64,000 nucleotides of DNA, taken from assembly GCF_037975245.1 (NCBI RefSeq), contig NC_092576.1:33086611-33150610 (forward strand), given 5' to 3'. Each line of letters starts with the position of its first letter. Position 1 is the first letter of the stretch. This document shows, piece by piece, positions 12,505-24,329 of the stretch. This DNA is from Apostichopus japonicus. Its lineage: Eukaryota; Echinodermata; Holothuroidea; Aspidochirotida; Stichopodidae. The notes under the pieces are model-generated. The model ran no database searches, was not told the DNA's origin, and saw only the letters and a list, made by a program, of their open reading frames with translations. Made by a program: the position numbers and the translations under genes.

Positions 12505-15500
12505 CTTTCACAAAACGACAAGACAATGATATCATGGTAAAACAGGTCATTGTTAAGACATTTAGTATACATATTCCATATTATAACTAAGTTATTCCAT
12601 TGTCAATAATACAGTTATTGTCATGGGTAAATATACAGCGATATATATTTTGTGACACAAAATGTAGCGAAGGAATTACAGATTTGCTATAAAAATCTAT
12701 CAGAATCGTACACCAGTATGCCAAATCGTAACATAATAATTTCCCAAGGTTCATTTCTAACGTTCTCTTCCACATATTTGTATATATAGACTCTAGTTTG
12801 GCAATAATGTCAAAACTGGCGAGCCTATTCACAGCTTCTCACTGAAAGCTTCCAATAGAAAGTGATTGTAACATCAGTCCAACCGATTCTCTTTGATTGC
12901 AAATGCACAGCATTCCATACAAAGCTATAAGCATGGATGATATCGTTTGTCTTCGAGTGACACAAGCATCACTTCCATTTAATTTAATTACCCACACTCC
13001 AAATCACAAAACCGTTACTTCAGTATTGCAACAGGAAAATAGTAAACTTGAAATTATCCCTTGTCCAGGATCTCTCGAATAGGTTATAAAAAAAAGATTT
13101 TGTTAGACGGTGACTTTAAATGAAGTAACAGGAATGTGTGAGATATTGCTTTATTATAATTAACAGCAAATCAAAATGGTTTCATAAATTAGTGTTGGTA
13201 GGTTTGTCGACATTGGCCAGTTTGGATTTTTTAAAATTATAAGTGAATTCTAACAGTAACTAATGAAATTCTTCCGCTTGTGTGCGTAATGAATACAAGC
13301 CACATATCATTAAGTGGGATCCTGCAGCATCTTAGGTACATGACTGATATCATTGGCAGCTTGACAGTAGATTTCACACGGTTTATTTGTGTTTGCTACC
13401 CTTTCAAACACAACTTCAATGCAGTGGACACACAATAATCATGTGATGACCTTATCGTACGCCGTATTCCTAATGGTATTATACGGAAAAGAATTTTAAC
13501 AAAGTGCCTTATTAAATCCTTTCAAAGTATCTTCCAAATTGCAAGGATATTTTGCATACTCATTAATTTTTACGAAGAAATCATATCTTATTTATGTTAA
13601 TAAGTATGAGACATTTCAATTCAGCTGGAGTCCAATGTGTGAACAACAACCCACGTCCGCTGCCACTACCATTCACAAATTCCTTAGTGCAATAGAGGCT
13701 GGCATAGGCTTGGGAAGTTCATATCTTGAGTAACGAAGAAAAACATGCGCAGTTTGAAAGAAATGGAAAATCATATATGTATTGTTTGATCGAATGTAAA
13801 ACCTGAAAAAGGAAATTACAACAACAGTGCAAACCTTTCTTGCGTTTGTGAGTTTTGGAAATGTTGAATCATCCAGTAATTTTGTTTTAGTTCCACTTAC
13901 AGTACTTCTAATTTCACACAGCTTTATTATCTTGTCATATAGGACTTAAAGAACCACCTTGAAGACATTGCTAAAGTCATTTAAGCTCGGAACATAAATG
14001 ATGTGACAATATGATCACATTAGCTAATAATTGTAATGATCTCTCAAATAAATTTTCTTAGGTACGGGTATGGAATGATTCAGGGATTGAAATAATATGA
14101 TATAGAAGGTCAATTGCTGTAAGTATCCCCATGACAGTGACATTTTAATTAATCAAACTCATGCGAGAAATAAATCTCGGCATATTTTTGTCATAAAAAT
14201 AGACACTGACAAAAGAGTAATGTGATTTACTTACATATATTCACAATGATGTATAGAATCATTGTATATAATCAATCATTAGATATTATGGATTCAGTGA
14301 CCGTAGTAATTTAAGTCCTATGTCTTTACTGATATACCCAGACTTCACCTTTTGCTATAGTTAACCCCTAAATTAGTAACTTTCATCTTCATTTACTCAA
14401 CAATTTTATCTGTTATTTAGTGTATCACAATTTCCTTCGTTATAATATATATATTCAATCGCCAAACATCAAACACTTCTGGTTTTCTTCCCGTTTTCAT
14501 TGTTGCAGTATATAGTTTAATAATGACGAGCACTGTTACCAAATGGGATCACATGATTGTTAATGTTAACAGTTTCTTGGTAGAGAGCGCCCCGTCTTTT
14601 TAAATATTCCTTGATGTTAGTCAGCACTAGTTAATGTTAATGGTTTGGAAGATTAACATCCATACATATAAATTAGTAAATTTACGTAGAAAAAACAGCA
14701 AACATCTATATACTTTTTATTGCTTTAACTTAACTTTAAGGACATGTAGTGTACATGAAATATTAGTTAAAGGTTGGATTCACTTACATCGATTTCCTCA
14801 TAACTTAAGTTCACCTTAGGTAATTGCTCGATATAGTTTTACTAATTTCCTTTTCTTTTTATATTTGTTTTCTACAAGAAGCACCTATTATAAGATAGTT
14901 GAACTACGTCCTTTCCACCTGTGATAATACGAATTTTCTATAATATTTTACTTATGATGGTTTAATGACAAGTGATACTGCGAGACATTTTATTTGCAAG
15001 TCTGGCAAACATTTGCAAATAAAGGGTTGGTTCCTGGGTACTTTTTTATCTAACCAGGGGAAAAGTTTATATCTTGCTGTTCGTTGCATATTTTTATGTT
15101 ATTGTAATTTACAACGAATATGTTACCTTTTAAATGTACATATTATGTAGTTACTGCCACCTAACATTAGATACAGTCAGTTGCTGAATACTTCTAGCTA
15201 AAAAATACACAGTGCTCTAATGTGAGGTGGGATGCAGACATCGACTGAGAAACAAAGACATGGTACCATTCCAAAAGTGTAATACACTGTAAGGAACCGA
15301 TGCTTTGTATTGCTCAAGAGTGAGTGTTGCAATTTTATAACAAACTTGATTTTTAGCCAATTCCAAACAACCTACTGAGCAGTGATGACCATCGAACAAT
15401 AAAAATTAACCACCTTAAAGTATAATAGTTCATTTAGTACATGGATTCTATATAGACTGTTTTTATTGATGCTTGATCCATCTTACGAGCTTTAAGTATT

Positions 15501-16191
15501 GATTGGTTACAGAATGAAAATATTTGGTGTTTACAGATGGCGCTGTCATATAGGTCCTTTAAGAGCCGTGATATATACTTTTTATATTTATCCAACGAAT
15601 GTGTATAGCGTTGTAACATACCTTAATCTATGTGGCTGTGTGTAAAAACAAATACAAATATGTTGTCTTTAATAATTTCGGAGAAATGAATACAGTTTTA
15701 ATGAGGTTCAAAGCTTTAACTCAGTAAAGCAAACTTGATTGAAAACAATCTCAAAGATACTTTCTGATTAGTTCCCAAGCGAACGGTTGATAACATGTTG
15801 TTGTTAATTTGTGTAGTTATGCATACTAAAATCATAGCTTGTATATGTCACACTACTGTATTCAGAGACTGCAATTGTGAGGTTTTGTGGAAGTAGAGGA
15901 ACTTGCATACACAATACTATTCAAACTTGCATTGTCAGAACGAGTACAAAGTTAAACAATGGTTTTCATCTCATTCCTGTTTTTAGTTCCTTGCTTATAC
16001 TCTGTTCTCGATTTTGATAATTTCAAACTTCCAATAATTTTAGTGAAATGTAGTTTATTGTTTGTTAATGTTATCAGTGTGAATCTATGGATATTGACTT
16101 ATTTGCAAGAAATATGAATATACTCAAAAATTCTTCTGCGTAATATTGGTTATGGATCTTAGAAGATGAAGTAACGCTCTCAAACCCTTAC
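12505..16191. other. Intron between D1 and A2
   Basis: This is 3.7 kb with no supported exon. The right end (from 15215) is part of duplication copy 2. Open frames at 12587-12832, 12897-13082, 13539-13733, 14634-15150 and 15217-15619 show no protein signature or cassette similarity. Confidence 0.55.
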
Positions 16192-16250
16192 CTCCCAGTG
16201 ACCATCCTGTTGATCCAAATGAAACTCAATGTCAAACGGACGCCAACGAA
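16192..16250 (-). CDS. NLR repeat exon D1
   Basis: This is a 59-bp exon (phase 1 to 0) with an acceptor ending ATAG and donor GTAAGG. It codes VRWRPFDIEFHLDQQDGHWE. It follows C1 by 238 bp, the tightest spacing in the gene together with C2-D2 (252 bp). Those two exons probably descend from one short intron unit. Confidence 0.85.
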
Positions 16251-16488
16251 CTATATGAAAATATAAAAAGAATTAAATAAACATTCTTTGATAAAGTAAT
16301 GAATGTCAAAACACATGCAGAAGCTTTATGCTGTTGTTAATAAACTATTTCCATCCTGAATTTATCATAGATATATTTTACTTTAGCATATGTCATACTT
16401 GAATCTTTCAGTTGGAAAGCATTACTTTATGATATGATAATACAAATAGAAATTCATCAATTAATCGTGTGCATTCTCCTTTATTTAC

Positions 16489-16565
16489 CTTGAATATTCT
16501 GAGTCTTCATTGTGTCTGTAAATGCCTCAGGTGAGAAAGAAGTTGGCAGCTGAAGTTGATCGAAC
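16489..16565 (-). CDS. NLR repeat exon C1
   Basis: This is a 77-bp exon (phase 2 to 1) with an acceptor ending TTTAG and donor GTAAAT. The peptide is FDQLQLPTSFSPEAFTDTM followed by KTQNIQ. The first base completes an ATG (Met) codon begun at the end of B1. Its function is not recognised. Confidence 0.85.
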
Positions 16566-17752
16566 CTAAATATGCATAAAAAAGCCAAATTCTAACAGCT
16601 TTTCAGCAAAACGTTAATCCCCAGCCAATCCCATTACTATGTTATAATTGTGTGTAAATATGCATGCAAATATGCAAAAAGTTAGGTTAAGATGTTAAGT
16701 CGATGCTTGCAAGTAATATCATGTTAGTATTTAGCCTTTGTTGTTTTTATATTTAGACTGTGAATATGGCAATTGGTCGCATTAGTTATTCTGTACTATC
16801 TGGCAGCCCTTAAGATAAGGGTTCAATGTCTGATTACTGTGATAATCGAATATCTCCCGAAACTATTAGTTTGGGCACCCAGTTTCTGTAACTTCAAAAT
16901 GATTTACACCCAGCTATCGTTACTACATCAACTGTCACTATGTTTTCTTGTTAGAATGAGGGTTTGAAAAAATAAATACTATTTTGTTTGTCAATGGAGA
17001 ATATCCTCAAACCCAAATGTGATATTAATTTGGACTCATATGCTGAATGTTATTAACTTTAATTAGCTAATTGTTATGCAAAGTGGCCAACAAAGATCTA
17101 TCATGACCTTATTTTTATTTGTATCATTTTTGTAAATTATATACGTATTGAAATGATTTAATCGATGTTCGAATTGTCTTCAGTCAAACTTATCTACCGT
17201 ATGACCACTTTCTTGTAAACCAGGAGGTAATATTCTGCACAAAATACAATTTTTGTGATTTTGCTGACAAGCCTATGGAGAAAGTATCCTGTTGTGATGA
17301 ATACCGTATTACAATACACCCATGTAACGTTTGGTACGTGTGTTCAGAGTGTACACCTAATCCAACAAAATGTTAGCTTTGTAACTTACTACCATACAGC
17401 GATTTTGTGCAAGGAATGCGGTTTCTATGTGGTAAATCATTAGTTTCAATCACCAAACATATATAGAATATCCTTGCAAGACACGGTAAATGCACCGACC
17501 AGACCAAAGGAACAGTTCCTCAAGGTATGCACATGTGACTATTACTAATTACTTTCATTTCGTGTTTAACCTAATCATTTAAAACGCACTACTCATAAAA
17601 GCAGTTCAACATTTTAGTCATATAAAACATGATCAAACTGAATGTTTAAACCAGTGGTATACGTATCGCGTTATGTTTAATATGACAAACACAATGCAGC
17701 TGCGTGTACACTTAACAAAAACGCTAACTTAGGAGTCTTGAAGTTTACTTAC
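16566..17752. other. Intron between B1 and C1
   Basis: This is the duplicated intron matching 10746-11804. Short open frames at 16773-16967 and 17255-17443 are not conserved in the other copy, which argues against coding. Confidence 0.6.
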
Positions 17753-17973
17753 ATCAGCTCCTTTACACGCCCACATTTCATTCCGTAGCGAAACAAGTTC
17801 AAAAGATCATAATCTTTTGATGTCCCCGTACCTCCGTATTGTGCATTCCTTCCAATTATGTGAATCTTTTCTAGAGTCGAAAGTTTTGGTAAAGGTATCC
17901 CGCTGTGTAGTATAATAGTGTCACCTTCAAACTTGATGGAAGAGTACTCGAGGTGTAAACAAGATATTGGAAT
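17753..17973 (-). CDS. NLR repeat exon B1
   Basis: This is a 221-bp exon (phase 0 to 2) with acceptor GTCACAG and donor GTAAGT. The peptide begins IPISCLHLEYSSIKFEGDT and continues IILHSGIPLPKLSTLEKIHI, a short glycine-rich linker, then LLNLFRYGMKCGRVKEL. It is the first C-terminal exon after the NACHT exon. The leucine/isoleucine pattern resembles one to two LRR-like strands. This is inference, and I cannot match it to a canonical LRR consensus. Confidence 0.88.
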
Positions 17974-18896
17974 CTGTGACAGAGACAAGACATCATGCTT
18001 CAAACCTTAATATTTACATACGAGATGACAGTCACATGACATTTATATATTTCAATTACTTATTTTTATGTTTACAGAACAACTACCCAATTACTGTTTG
18101 ACCACCCCACTGAAAATTATCGGTCGCCGATAATGCATTGGCAATAATGAGGTTAAATAATGTTAAACAGCAACTTACACGATTAACTAATTTCATTCGA
18201 CATACACGGTTTTCTGTTCCAGACTACTGTACATTCAGTCACTCGAAGCATTTAACTTTTAATTACATTCTTGAAAAACTTGGTATTTATTCTTTAACGT
18301 AAAATCCTTTTGAAATTCTAAATCATTAATACGTCATGTGTTTATGTTAAAGCATATGTTCAATTTTCCCAAAACATCATCAGTTTGATTTGGTGTCAAA
18401 AAAATGAATGTAAACTACAGTTTTAGCGCAATTTGGCAATTGCAGATATTTTTCTAATCCTGAAGTTTAAATATAATACAACCTTAGCTAGGAAAACTAC
18501 CCTATTGCGTGAAATATATTAATGATTTAGAGCGGTTTAAACCATATACTTTTCTTTGAAAAACAAAATCATTATACAAATAGTAAACAGTTCTTAAATT
18601 AGGTGTATGAAAAATTAACCTTAACACTCATTGACATATATTGCATGGTTTTCAATGATCAGATTGGGTATGAATATGACATTTGTTACATTGTTTCAGA
18701 ACTTTTGAATGTATAACTACACAAAATTGACGAATTTATCGAAGTCAATTCACTGCGCTATCAATTCCATCATTAAAAAGAAAAGTTATAATACAGTACA
18801 GTGTACAGTGCGAAATGCCCATTTTCGTTCAGATATGCAGGAAAGAAAAAACTCGGTTATAAAGTTATAAAAGACTGTTTTTATTAGTCAACTTAC
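17974..18896. other. Intron between the NACHT exon and B1
   Basis: The left 200 bp belong to the duplication. The rest is AT-rich with no supported feature. Confidence 0.6.
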
Positions 18897-20401
18897 ATCA
18901 TTGTTAGATGCAATCTCTAGCAACTGGGTCGTTGATCTTTGAAGAAGAGCGCTGTCGCTTTCCTGTATCTTAAAGTCACGCGAGCAGAGCTCCTTAACCG
19001 AATCCATAATTTCGTTGACGTCACCAGTTTGTTCCAAGATACAGAGGATGGCAAAAGTATCCCCGCCTGGTAATCTCTTCAAATGGTTGATCAGTTTCTT
19101 TCCAGTATCGGGATCTAGACCACAGGCAAATCTGAACAGGTACTGAAGATCAACTGGATCTAAGAACCTGAGCGTTTTCTTGATATAGAATACGTTCTTT
19201 ACAAGAGTGACAAGGTGGTGGGCTGCATACCATTCACAGAATAGCTTATGATAGAAACGAACCATCGTAGTAGACAACACATTGTCTACAGTAGAATCAT
19301 CGCTCACTACATCTTCTTCGACCAAAATGCCAATTGCAATATACTGGTCATATGATTCTGGCCCGACTCTTTGGCGAAATTCAGTCTTAATCCATGACAA
19401 TTGTTGTCTTCTCTTGTTTAATCCTTCGAAAGCTATTTTGTCTAGCTCATGATGTTCCATTTCATGAAGATAGAACTGGTTGCTTCTATTGACTTTAAAT
19501 TTCTGTTTCAGATGGTCGTAAAAACATCTAATCATGTGTTTGAAGAACTGTGTGACAGACTTGAACTTCATGATGTCTCTCTCATCATGAGCCATGTGGG
19601 CAAACATCACGAATATGAGAGGCACCTGGCAAAGATCAGCAAGGATGGAGTTTTCGTAGAGCCGTTGTTTTATTTTTTCCACTGCCTCATCGTTGTTACC
19701 TACTACAGCCTTGCGGATGTACTCATCCCTAGCTTTGTCATCAAACCCTGTTAGTTTGGCCCTCTTAGTTTTGGTTTTTCTGTTCCTAAGACATTCTGGA
19801 AGATATCTTGTCGTTAAGCTGACATCAAAGTCTGCAAACAGTTCCATCTTGATGATCATGTGTACATCATCATTCTCATTACTGTCCCTGCCAGGATACT
19901 CGTCATATCCATCCAAAATAATGAGGACGGACGAGCAACTGTTAATAATCTTTTCAATCTCGTGTTTGCTAACACGGGGTTCATGGGAGAGAAGAAACAT
20001 CTTAATCGCTCTAAAGAGAGACTTTACACTTCCAAGTTGTCTTAGCCGAAGAAGAATTAGTATTTCTACATTGTTCATCGGGGAATCCGATACATCATTG
20101 CACCAATCGTAGGCCAGCTGAAGGGTTAAAGTCGACTTACCATACCCGGGCTCTCCTTGTATGATACGTCTCTTGAATTTAATCCGGAAGTCAGTATAAA
20201 TACTTTTGTAAGATTCCAAACGCTCCCATGATTCCCCGGTGCCTCGCGTAAGCTCTGGTGCCAGACAAACTTCAACGCCACCTTCAACAAAGACCTTGTC
20301 TACACAATAAAGTTTATCTTTAACATATGGTAGCGGCTGAATCGCATCATATTGGTCTTTGTATGTCTTTTTGAGACCTTCTATCAGAAATATTTTCTTC
20401 T
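18897..20401 (-). CDS. NACHT domain exon of NLR-like protein
   Basis: This is a 1505-bp exon (phase 1 to 0, about 502 residues). The acceptor is a T-rich tract ending CCAG at 20402-20403 and the donor is GTAAGT at 18896. The NACHT module (STAND P-loop NTPase) is clear. Counting from the exon start, there is a P-loop GEPGYGKST at about 83-91, a Walker B region LIILDGYDE near 160-168, a sensor-like SLTTRY near 195-200, and the winged-helix-end motif FYHKLFCEWYAAHHL near 383-397. Nucleotide binding and oligomerisation are family knowledge, not shown here. The last 25 residues form a cassette A element. No stop or frameshift is present, so the domain looks intact. The reading frame remains open 5' of the acceptor to a Met at 20462. 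A start there is unlikely because the upstream exon joins in frame. Confidence 0.94.
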
Positions 20402-20632
20402 CTGGAGAAAAAAAAAGAAACAATGTGTAAATGTTCTCCGTATGACTGCATTTAACAAACAATACATAAATGGCACATATGGGAACACGTAAATCTGAAT
20501 TGCTTATTCGTTACTGATAATAACATGTTACTATTCTCTGTGTTAATAAGACGACATAGGAGGGGGGTTACCCTTTTGACCAAAAGAAAGTAAAGATAAG
20601 CAAATGGCAAAGTCAGAGTTAAAGGCATCTAC

Positions 20633-20738
20633 CTTGAAGTTCAGGAGTCAGCTCCATTGTCACGTGATTTATTTCAGACAGTCTACGAAGCATGAAAGGG
20701 TCGGGTGAGTACAGCTCCTGCCAATCGTTTCTGAGAAT
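20633..20738 (-). CDS. Exon upstream of the NACHT domain
   Basis: This is a 106-bp exon (phase 0 to 1). The acceptor ends ACACAG at 20739-20740 and the donor is GTAGAT. The peptide starts ILRNDWQELYSPDPFMLRRL and ends TMELTPELQ. It joins the NACHT exon to give an in-frame GAG (Glu) codon. It has no recognised domain; it is probably a linker between an N-terminal signalling or membrane region and NACHT. A decayed second copy appears near 21500-21570. Because the exon starts in phase 0 and no Met begins it, at least one more 5' exon is required to the right. Confidence 0.72.
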
Positions 20739-21220
20739 CTGTGTTTCTTTTTTAAAAATTATACAAACATTAGGAAATCTAAATAATTACATCATTCCTT
20801 AACCGTCAAGATATATAGTGCACGGTTTTGATGTTCCTTATAGTTTGGTTCAATATTTTGTTAATAAAAATGTGTTAAGAAAGAATATTTTATTACCAGA
20901 AGGTGCAATTATTATTACATGACAAAAGAAACCAAGACAATTTTCAGACCAATATCCCAATGGTGCCTAACTCTATGCTACGTGTTACACTCTTAAAAAA
21001 TAGCTAAGCGCAAATAATTGAATATTCCAAACAGTAATATCTATCCACCGGAATATCTCTTACAATAGAGTAACAAGGGTTAATCTTACGTTGAATTACC
21101 ATTTCGTTAAACCTAAAAAGAAATGTAAATCAACTGAAACTGACTTACGATATGCCCTTCATGTCTTCATCTGATCATTGATTGTGTTGTAACGAGTCAA
21201 TATGCATGTCTGTTCACCTA

Positions 21221-21445
21221 TCAATTTAATAGGAAAATGACATGTAAATAGCCTTGTGTTAGGCGATGAATTTCAACCACATAATAAAATTCCTTTGATT
21301 GTGTGTCGTATAAAGAAGGTGCAATTCCATGTTCAGTACACTTGCGACAGACATATGCGCAAACGTGTATCACAATGCCTAAAAACATAATGTCGGTAAA
21401 AATAAAGAGAAAACTTAAGTAGTACAGCAACATGCCGGATACCAC
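21221..21445 (-). CDS. Possible membrane-segment exon, unconfirmed
   Basis: The minus-strand frame contains about 28 consecutive hydrophobic residues (LLYYLSFLFIFTDIMFLGIV and onward) followed by a Cys/Arg/Lys-bearing stretch (CAYVCRKC). It looks like a transmembrane helix with a basic cytosolic edge. It sits 0.5 kb upstream of the pre-NACHT exon on the same strand, so a membrane-bound NLR is conceivable. No donor with matching phase is clear, however, and AT-rich DNA often yields hydrophobic frames. This is a weak candidate. Confidence 0.2.
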   Translation of the reverse strand: MVSGMLLYYLSFLFIFTDIMFLGIVIHVCAYVCRKCTEHGIAPSLYDTQSKEFYYVVEIHRLTQGYLHVIFLLN

Positions 21446-21489
21446 ATGTACGCATAATGTACAACGTATATAAGATTTACTTAAGCGGA

Positions 21490-21570
21490 CGTCATTTAAA
21501 CAGACATGGCCTTTCAGTATATCTGTATGGTGACGGGGTGATCTGAGTACAGGCCCTGCCCATCGAACAT
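21490..21570 (-). pseudogene. Relic copy of the pre-NACHT exon
   Basis: On the minus strand this region reads FDGQGLYSDHPV, then soon meets a stop. It resembles NDWQELYSPDPF of the exon at 20633-20738. The nucleotide match (GAGTACAG..CCTGCC.ATCG) is stronger than the protein match. Flanking text at 21590-21630 also resembles the flank at 20790-20815. This supports a decayed duplicate rather than chance. Confidence 0.45.
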
Positions 21571-23589
21571 GTTTTTTTTTTGAGGAAAATAATGACTCTA
21601 AATGATGACACCATTCCGTTTACCGTCAAATGCTGCATTGTTTTGTAGTTGCTGTTCATTTTTTTTCAGATCAAGGTTCAAGAAACTATTAAGGTGCAAA
21701 TTATTTTTGGCGGAACGTCTTAAAACTGTTTGCGTCCGCTCAGAAAAACAAAACAAAAACTCTCGCCCAGCAGTCTCTATGTTAACATTCAATTTAATAT
21801 ACCTGTACGGGAACACACAATACTTAGCTATAATTACCTTAGACAACACATTGGATTATGCGCAAGCCTATATTGAACAATCGGCTTAGGTCTATACTAT
21901 GAAAAAAAAAAAAACTTATAACTAAACTACAAAAACAAGTGATTGTAAAGTTTCGAAGCGGGAAAATGTTGTTGTAGACTAGCTACAGTACCATATATGC
22001 TGACCTAGACATCACGTAATGTATACTACTGTATAGTGTACAACTCTCTTACATAGCGTATGTGATAATGTTATAGTCTATGAACACGCTTTGGTGTTGG
22101 AAATAAATGTAATAATTTTAATGAAACTCCTTAAATTTTGTACAAAACATTATTTTATAAATTTTGACGACACAAGAATACGCCCCTATAAGGCCTAGTA
22201 CCTGCTCACAACATGTATGAACCCCATTTATAAGTAACCATTAACAGTTTACGTTAATGGTTATGAATACGGACTTCTTGATACTGATTACACATATGAA
22301 CAGTCTGCTTTTTGCAAACGTTCAACGGATACTGTTGTCCCACGTAATATGTTTACTACCACTCTTCTGAAGATCAAACCAGTTTGAAAACTAAATACAG
22401 AAAAAGGAGTTAAGGGTTCAAGTTCATTTACTGAAAACGTTTGAATCAGTTACACATACTTTTTGAAGAAACATTCAAGAGACATTCCGATGTTTTTGTT
22501 TTTAATTTCCGACACGAGTGATCTGAGAATGGGAGTGTAGTAAAAAGCAGTTACGAATACTTTCATGTACGGAAGATTAATTGAAGATGAAACATTTAAT
22601 AGACAATCTGATCGTGTTTGTTTTCCGAGACGAGTGATCTATTAGACTGGTAGTGTGTAAAAAAAATGCCAAATTGCATCCTTCTTTCTAGTTTGTGAAA
22701 TATATTGCACCAATGGAATTAGGCAAACTAGTGTGCTTATAGAAGTAGAACATTTATGTTGTACAGTGTTGATTTAACACACATATTCCGCTCTACAACC
22801 TGCAAACCAATTACAATCCCGTCTTAACATTTTCCTCCAACTTACTGGAATTTAACTATTCAAATCTGGTATACTGCCACAGCAGAGAGGGCTAGAAGAT
22901 GTATGACAATGTTTGTCTCACTAACTTACCATAAAGTGAAAGATATCACTGATTGATTATGTTGAAAATAATTGGTACATTCGCAACCTATGTGGCAAGT
23001 AAGTTGCTCGATACAATGAAACAAAACGTTAACTCCAAATTCAGCATGTTGTAGTGTTTCGTTAGTTGACGATTAAAATACGTAACTCAGAGCGTTCACT
23101 GAAAAGTGAGATGTTCATCTTCCTAGCAACTATATTGAGTTAGTTGTGTAGCCTTATTTAGAAATGTAAAAGCAGTACTGTGATGCTTTACAAATTCGTT
23201 ATTGCAAGCACCCTAATATTTATTGAGTTGCTAGCAAAATGTAGGTATGTCGCTTTAGATCGTATGTGAATGTTTCGGGCAATGATGTGTTGCATTGTGT
23301 GATTATAACGTCAAGCAGCATGGTGTATATTTGATCAGAAATTAAAATGATAGTAATGTAACTTTGACCAGTGTTTCCCAAAGTTCCGACTGCTTGAACT
23401 GAAAACAATCTTGAACACATATCAAGACAAAAATCGGAGAAGTGGTTGAAGATTGGTTTATCTCTAATTTATGAATGTATTCAGTCGATCGCTGATTCAC
23501 TGACATTTGAATTTTCCACATCTTACGGCATTCACAGATTACATTGATAAACAGTTAATAGAAATGGTACATTAATTGTCTACACACTT

Positions 23590-23686
23590 AAGCGGTAACA
23601 CAGTTACTCTGTTACGCAATTACGCAACCACGCACTTGTACAGTTACGCAACTGCGCAGTTAGGCACTTACGCAGTTACACAGTTG
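23590..23686. repeat. GTTACGCA-type minisatellite
   Basis: This is a short degenerate tandem array built from CAGTTACGCA-like words of about 8-16 bp, roughly ten times in 97 bp. The open frame across it (23576-23782) is a product of the repeat. Confidence 0.75.
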
Positions 23687-24329
23687 ACCCTAACTTGTGT
23701 AGGCATAATTAATGTTTTTGAGGGACTCACTCAACTAAAGGCTGCAATATTGAAATTTCCTAGCAGGATCTTCAACAGCTAAAAGTTGGGATGTAACTTA
23801 AGCGATGCCTATAGTTGTATACGGAGTACATGCATCCAGCGAAACGGTTATACCAAGGAGTTGTAATAAATAACTCCTTAGTTATGCCCCTGTGAGTACA
23901 TTCACACAACACACAATATAAACGTTAATTTTCATTTCGAAACGTTACAATTTTAAAAAATAACCAGCATCTATCTCACAGGTTACCTGGTTGTTCTTAC
24001 TTGTAATGGTAGTTCAAAGTCTCAAAGCAATGTAAACGCGCAAGTTAAACAACAATCATGAAGATACTTAAGATATACATTGGGCAATTCAGCAAAACGA
24101 TATGACACAAGTGCTTCTGCGCATGCGTCCGATTGGCAAATCGAAACAAGGTTTGTGTTCATTTCAAGACTTGTAGTGACTGACACAACAGTCAGTATGA
24201 TATTTGTACTTAGCAAAGTTCATATTTTGTACTTTTGGCAACATGGAACCGTATAGTACTCCGAGCAGGGTGGTACGTGTAATTTGTTCTGCTCTTATTG
24301 AGTTGCAGTTCACAGTTCCTTGCGGGATA

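Larger units (their letters stand above)
15215..18190. repeat. Segmental duplication, copy 2 (cassette 1)
   Basis: This is the counterpart of 9720-12295 and contains exons D1, C1 and B1 with their introns. Alignment is continuous apart from insertions in this copy near 15480-16010 and 17440-17540. The offset between copies is about 5.5-5.9 kb. Confidence 0.85.
20739..24320. other. 5' flank or intron of the NLR-like gene
   Basis: The N-terminal exon of the NLR should lie here or further right, but I cannot identify it. A minus-strand frame at 21221-21445 codes a hydrophobic, membrane-like segment. A minisatellite occurs at 23590-23686. A degenerate two-copy repeat (CGAGTGATCT words) occurs at 22480-22560 and 22590-22670. 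Confidence 0.45.

Noticed and set aside
19449-20112. Three plus-strand frames of 61-139 codons
   Set aside because: They are antisense shadows of the NACHT exon, which has clear motifs on the minus strand.
22930-22987. Exon-like segment on the minus strand between AG and GTAAGT
   Set aside because: Only one frame is open, it codes nothing recognisable, and its phase cannot be tied to the NLR exons.
24022-24216. Minus-strand frame of 64 codons with several Cys
   Set aside because: No signal peptide or Ig pattern; no supported splice connection to the NLR exons.
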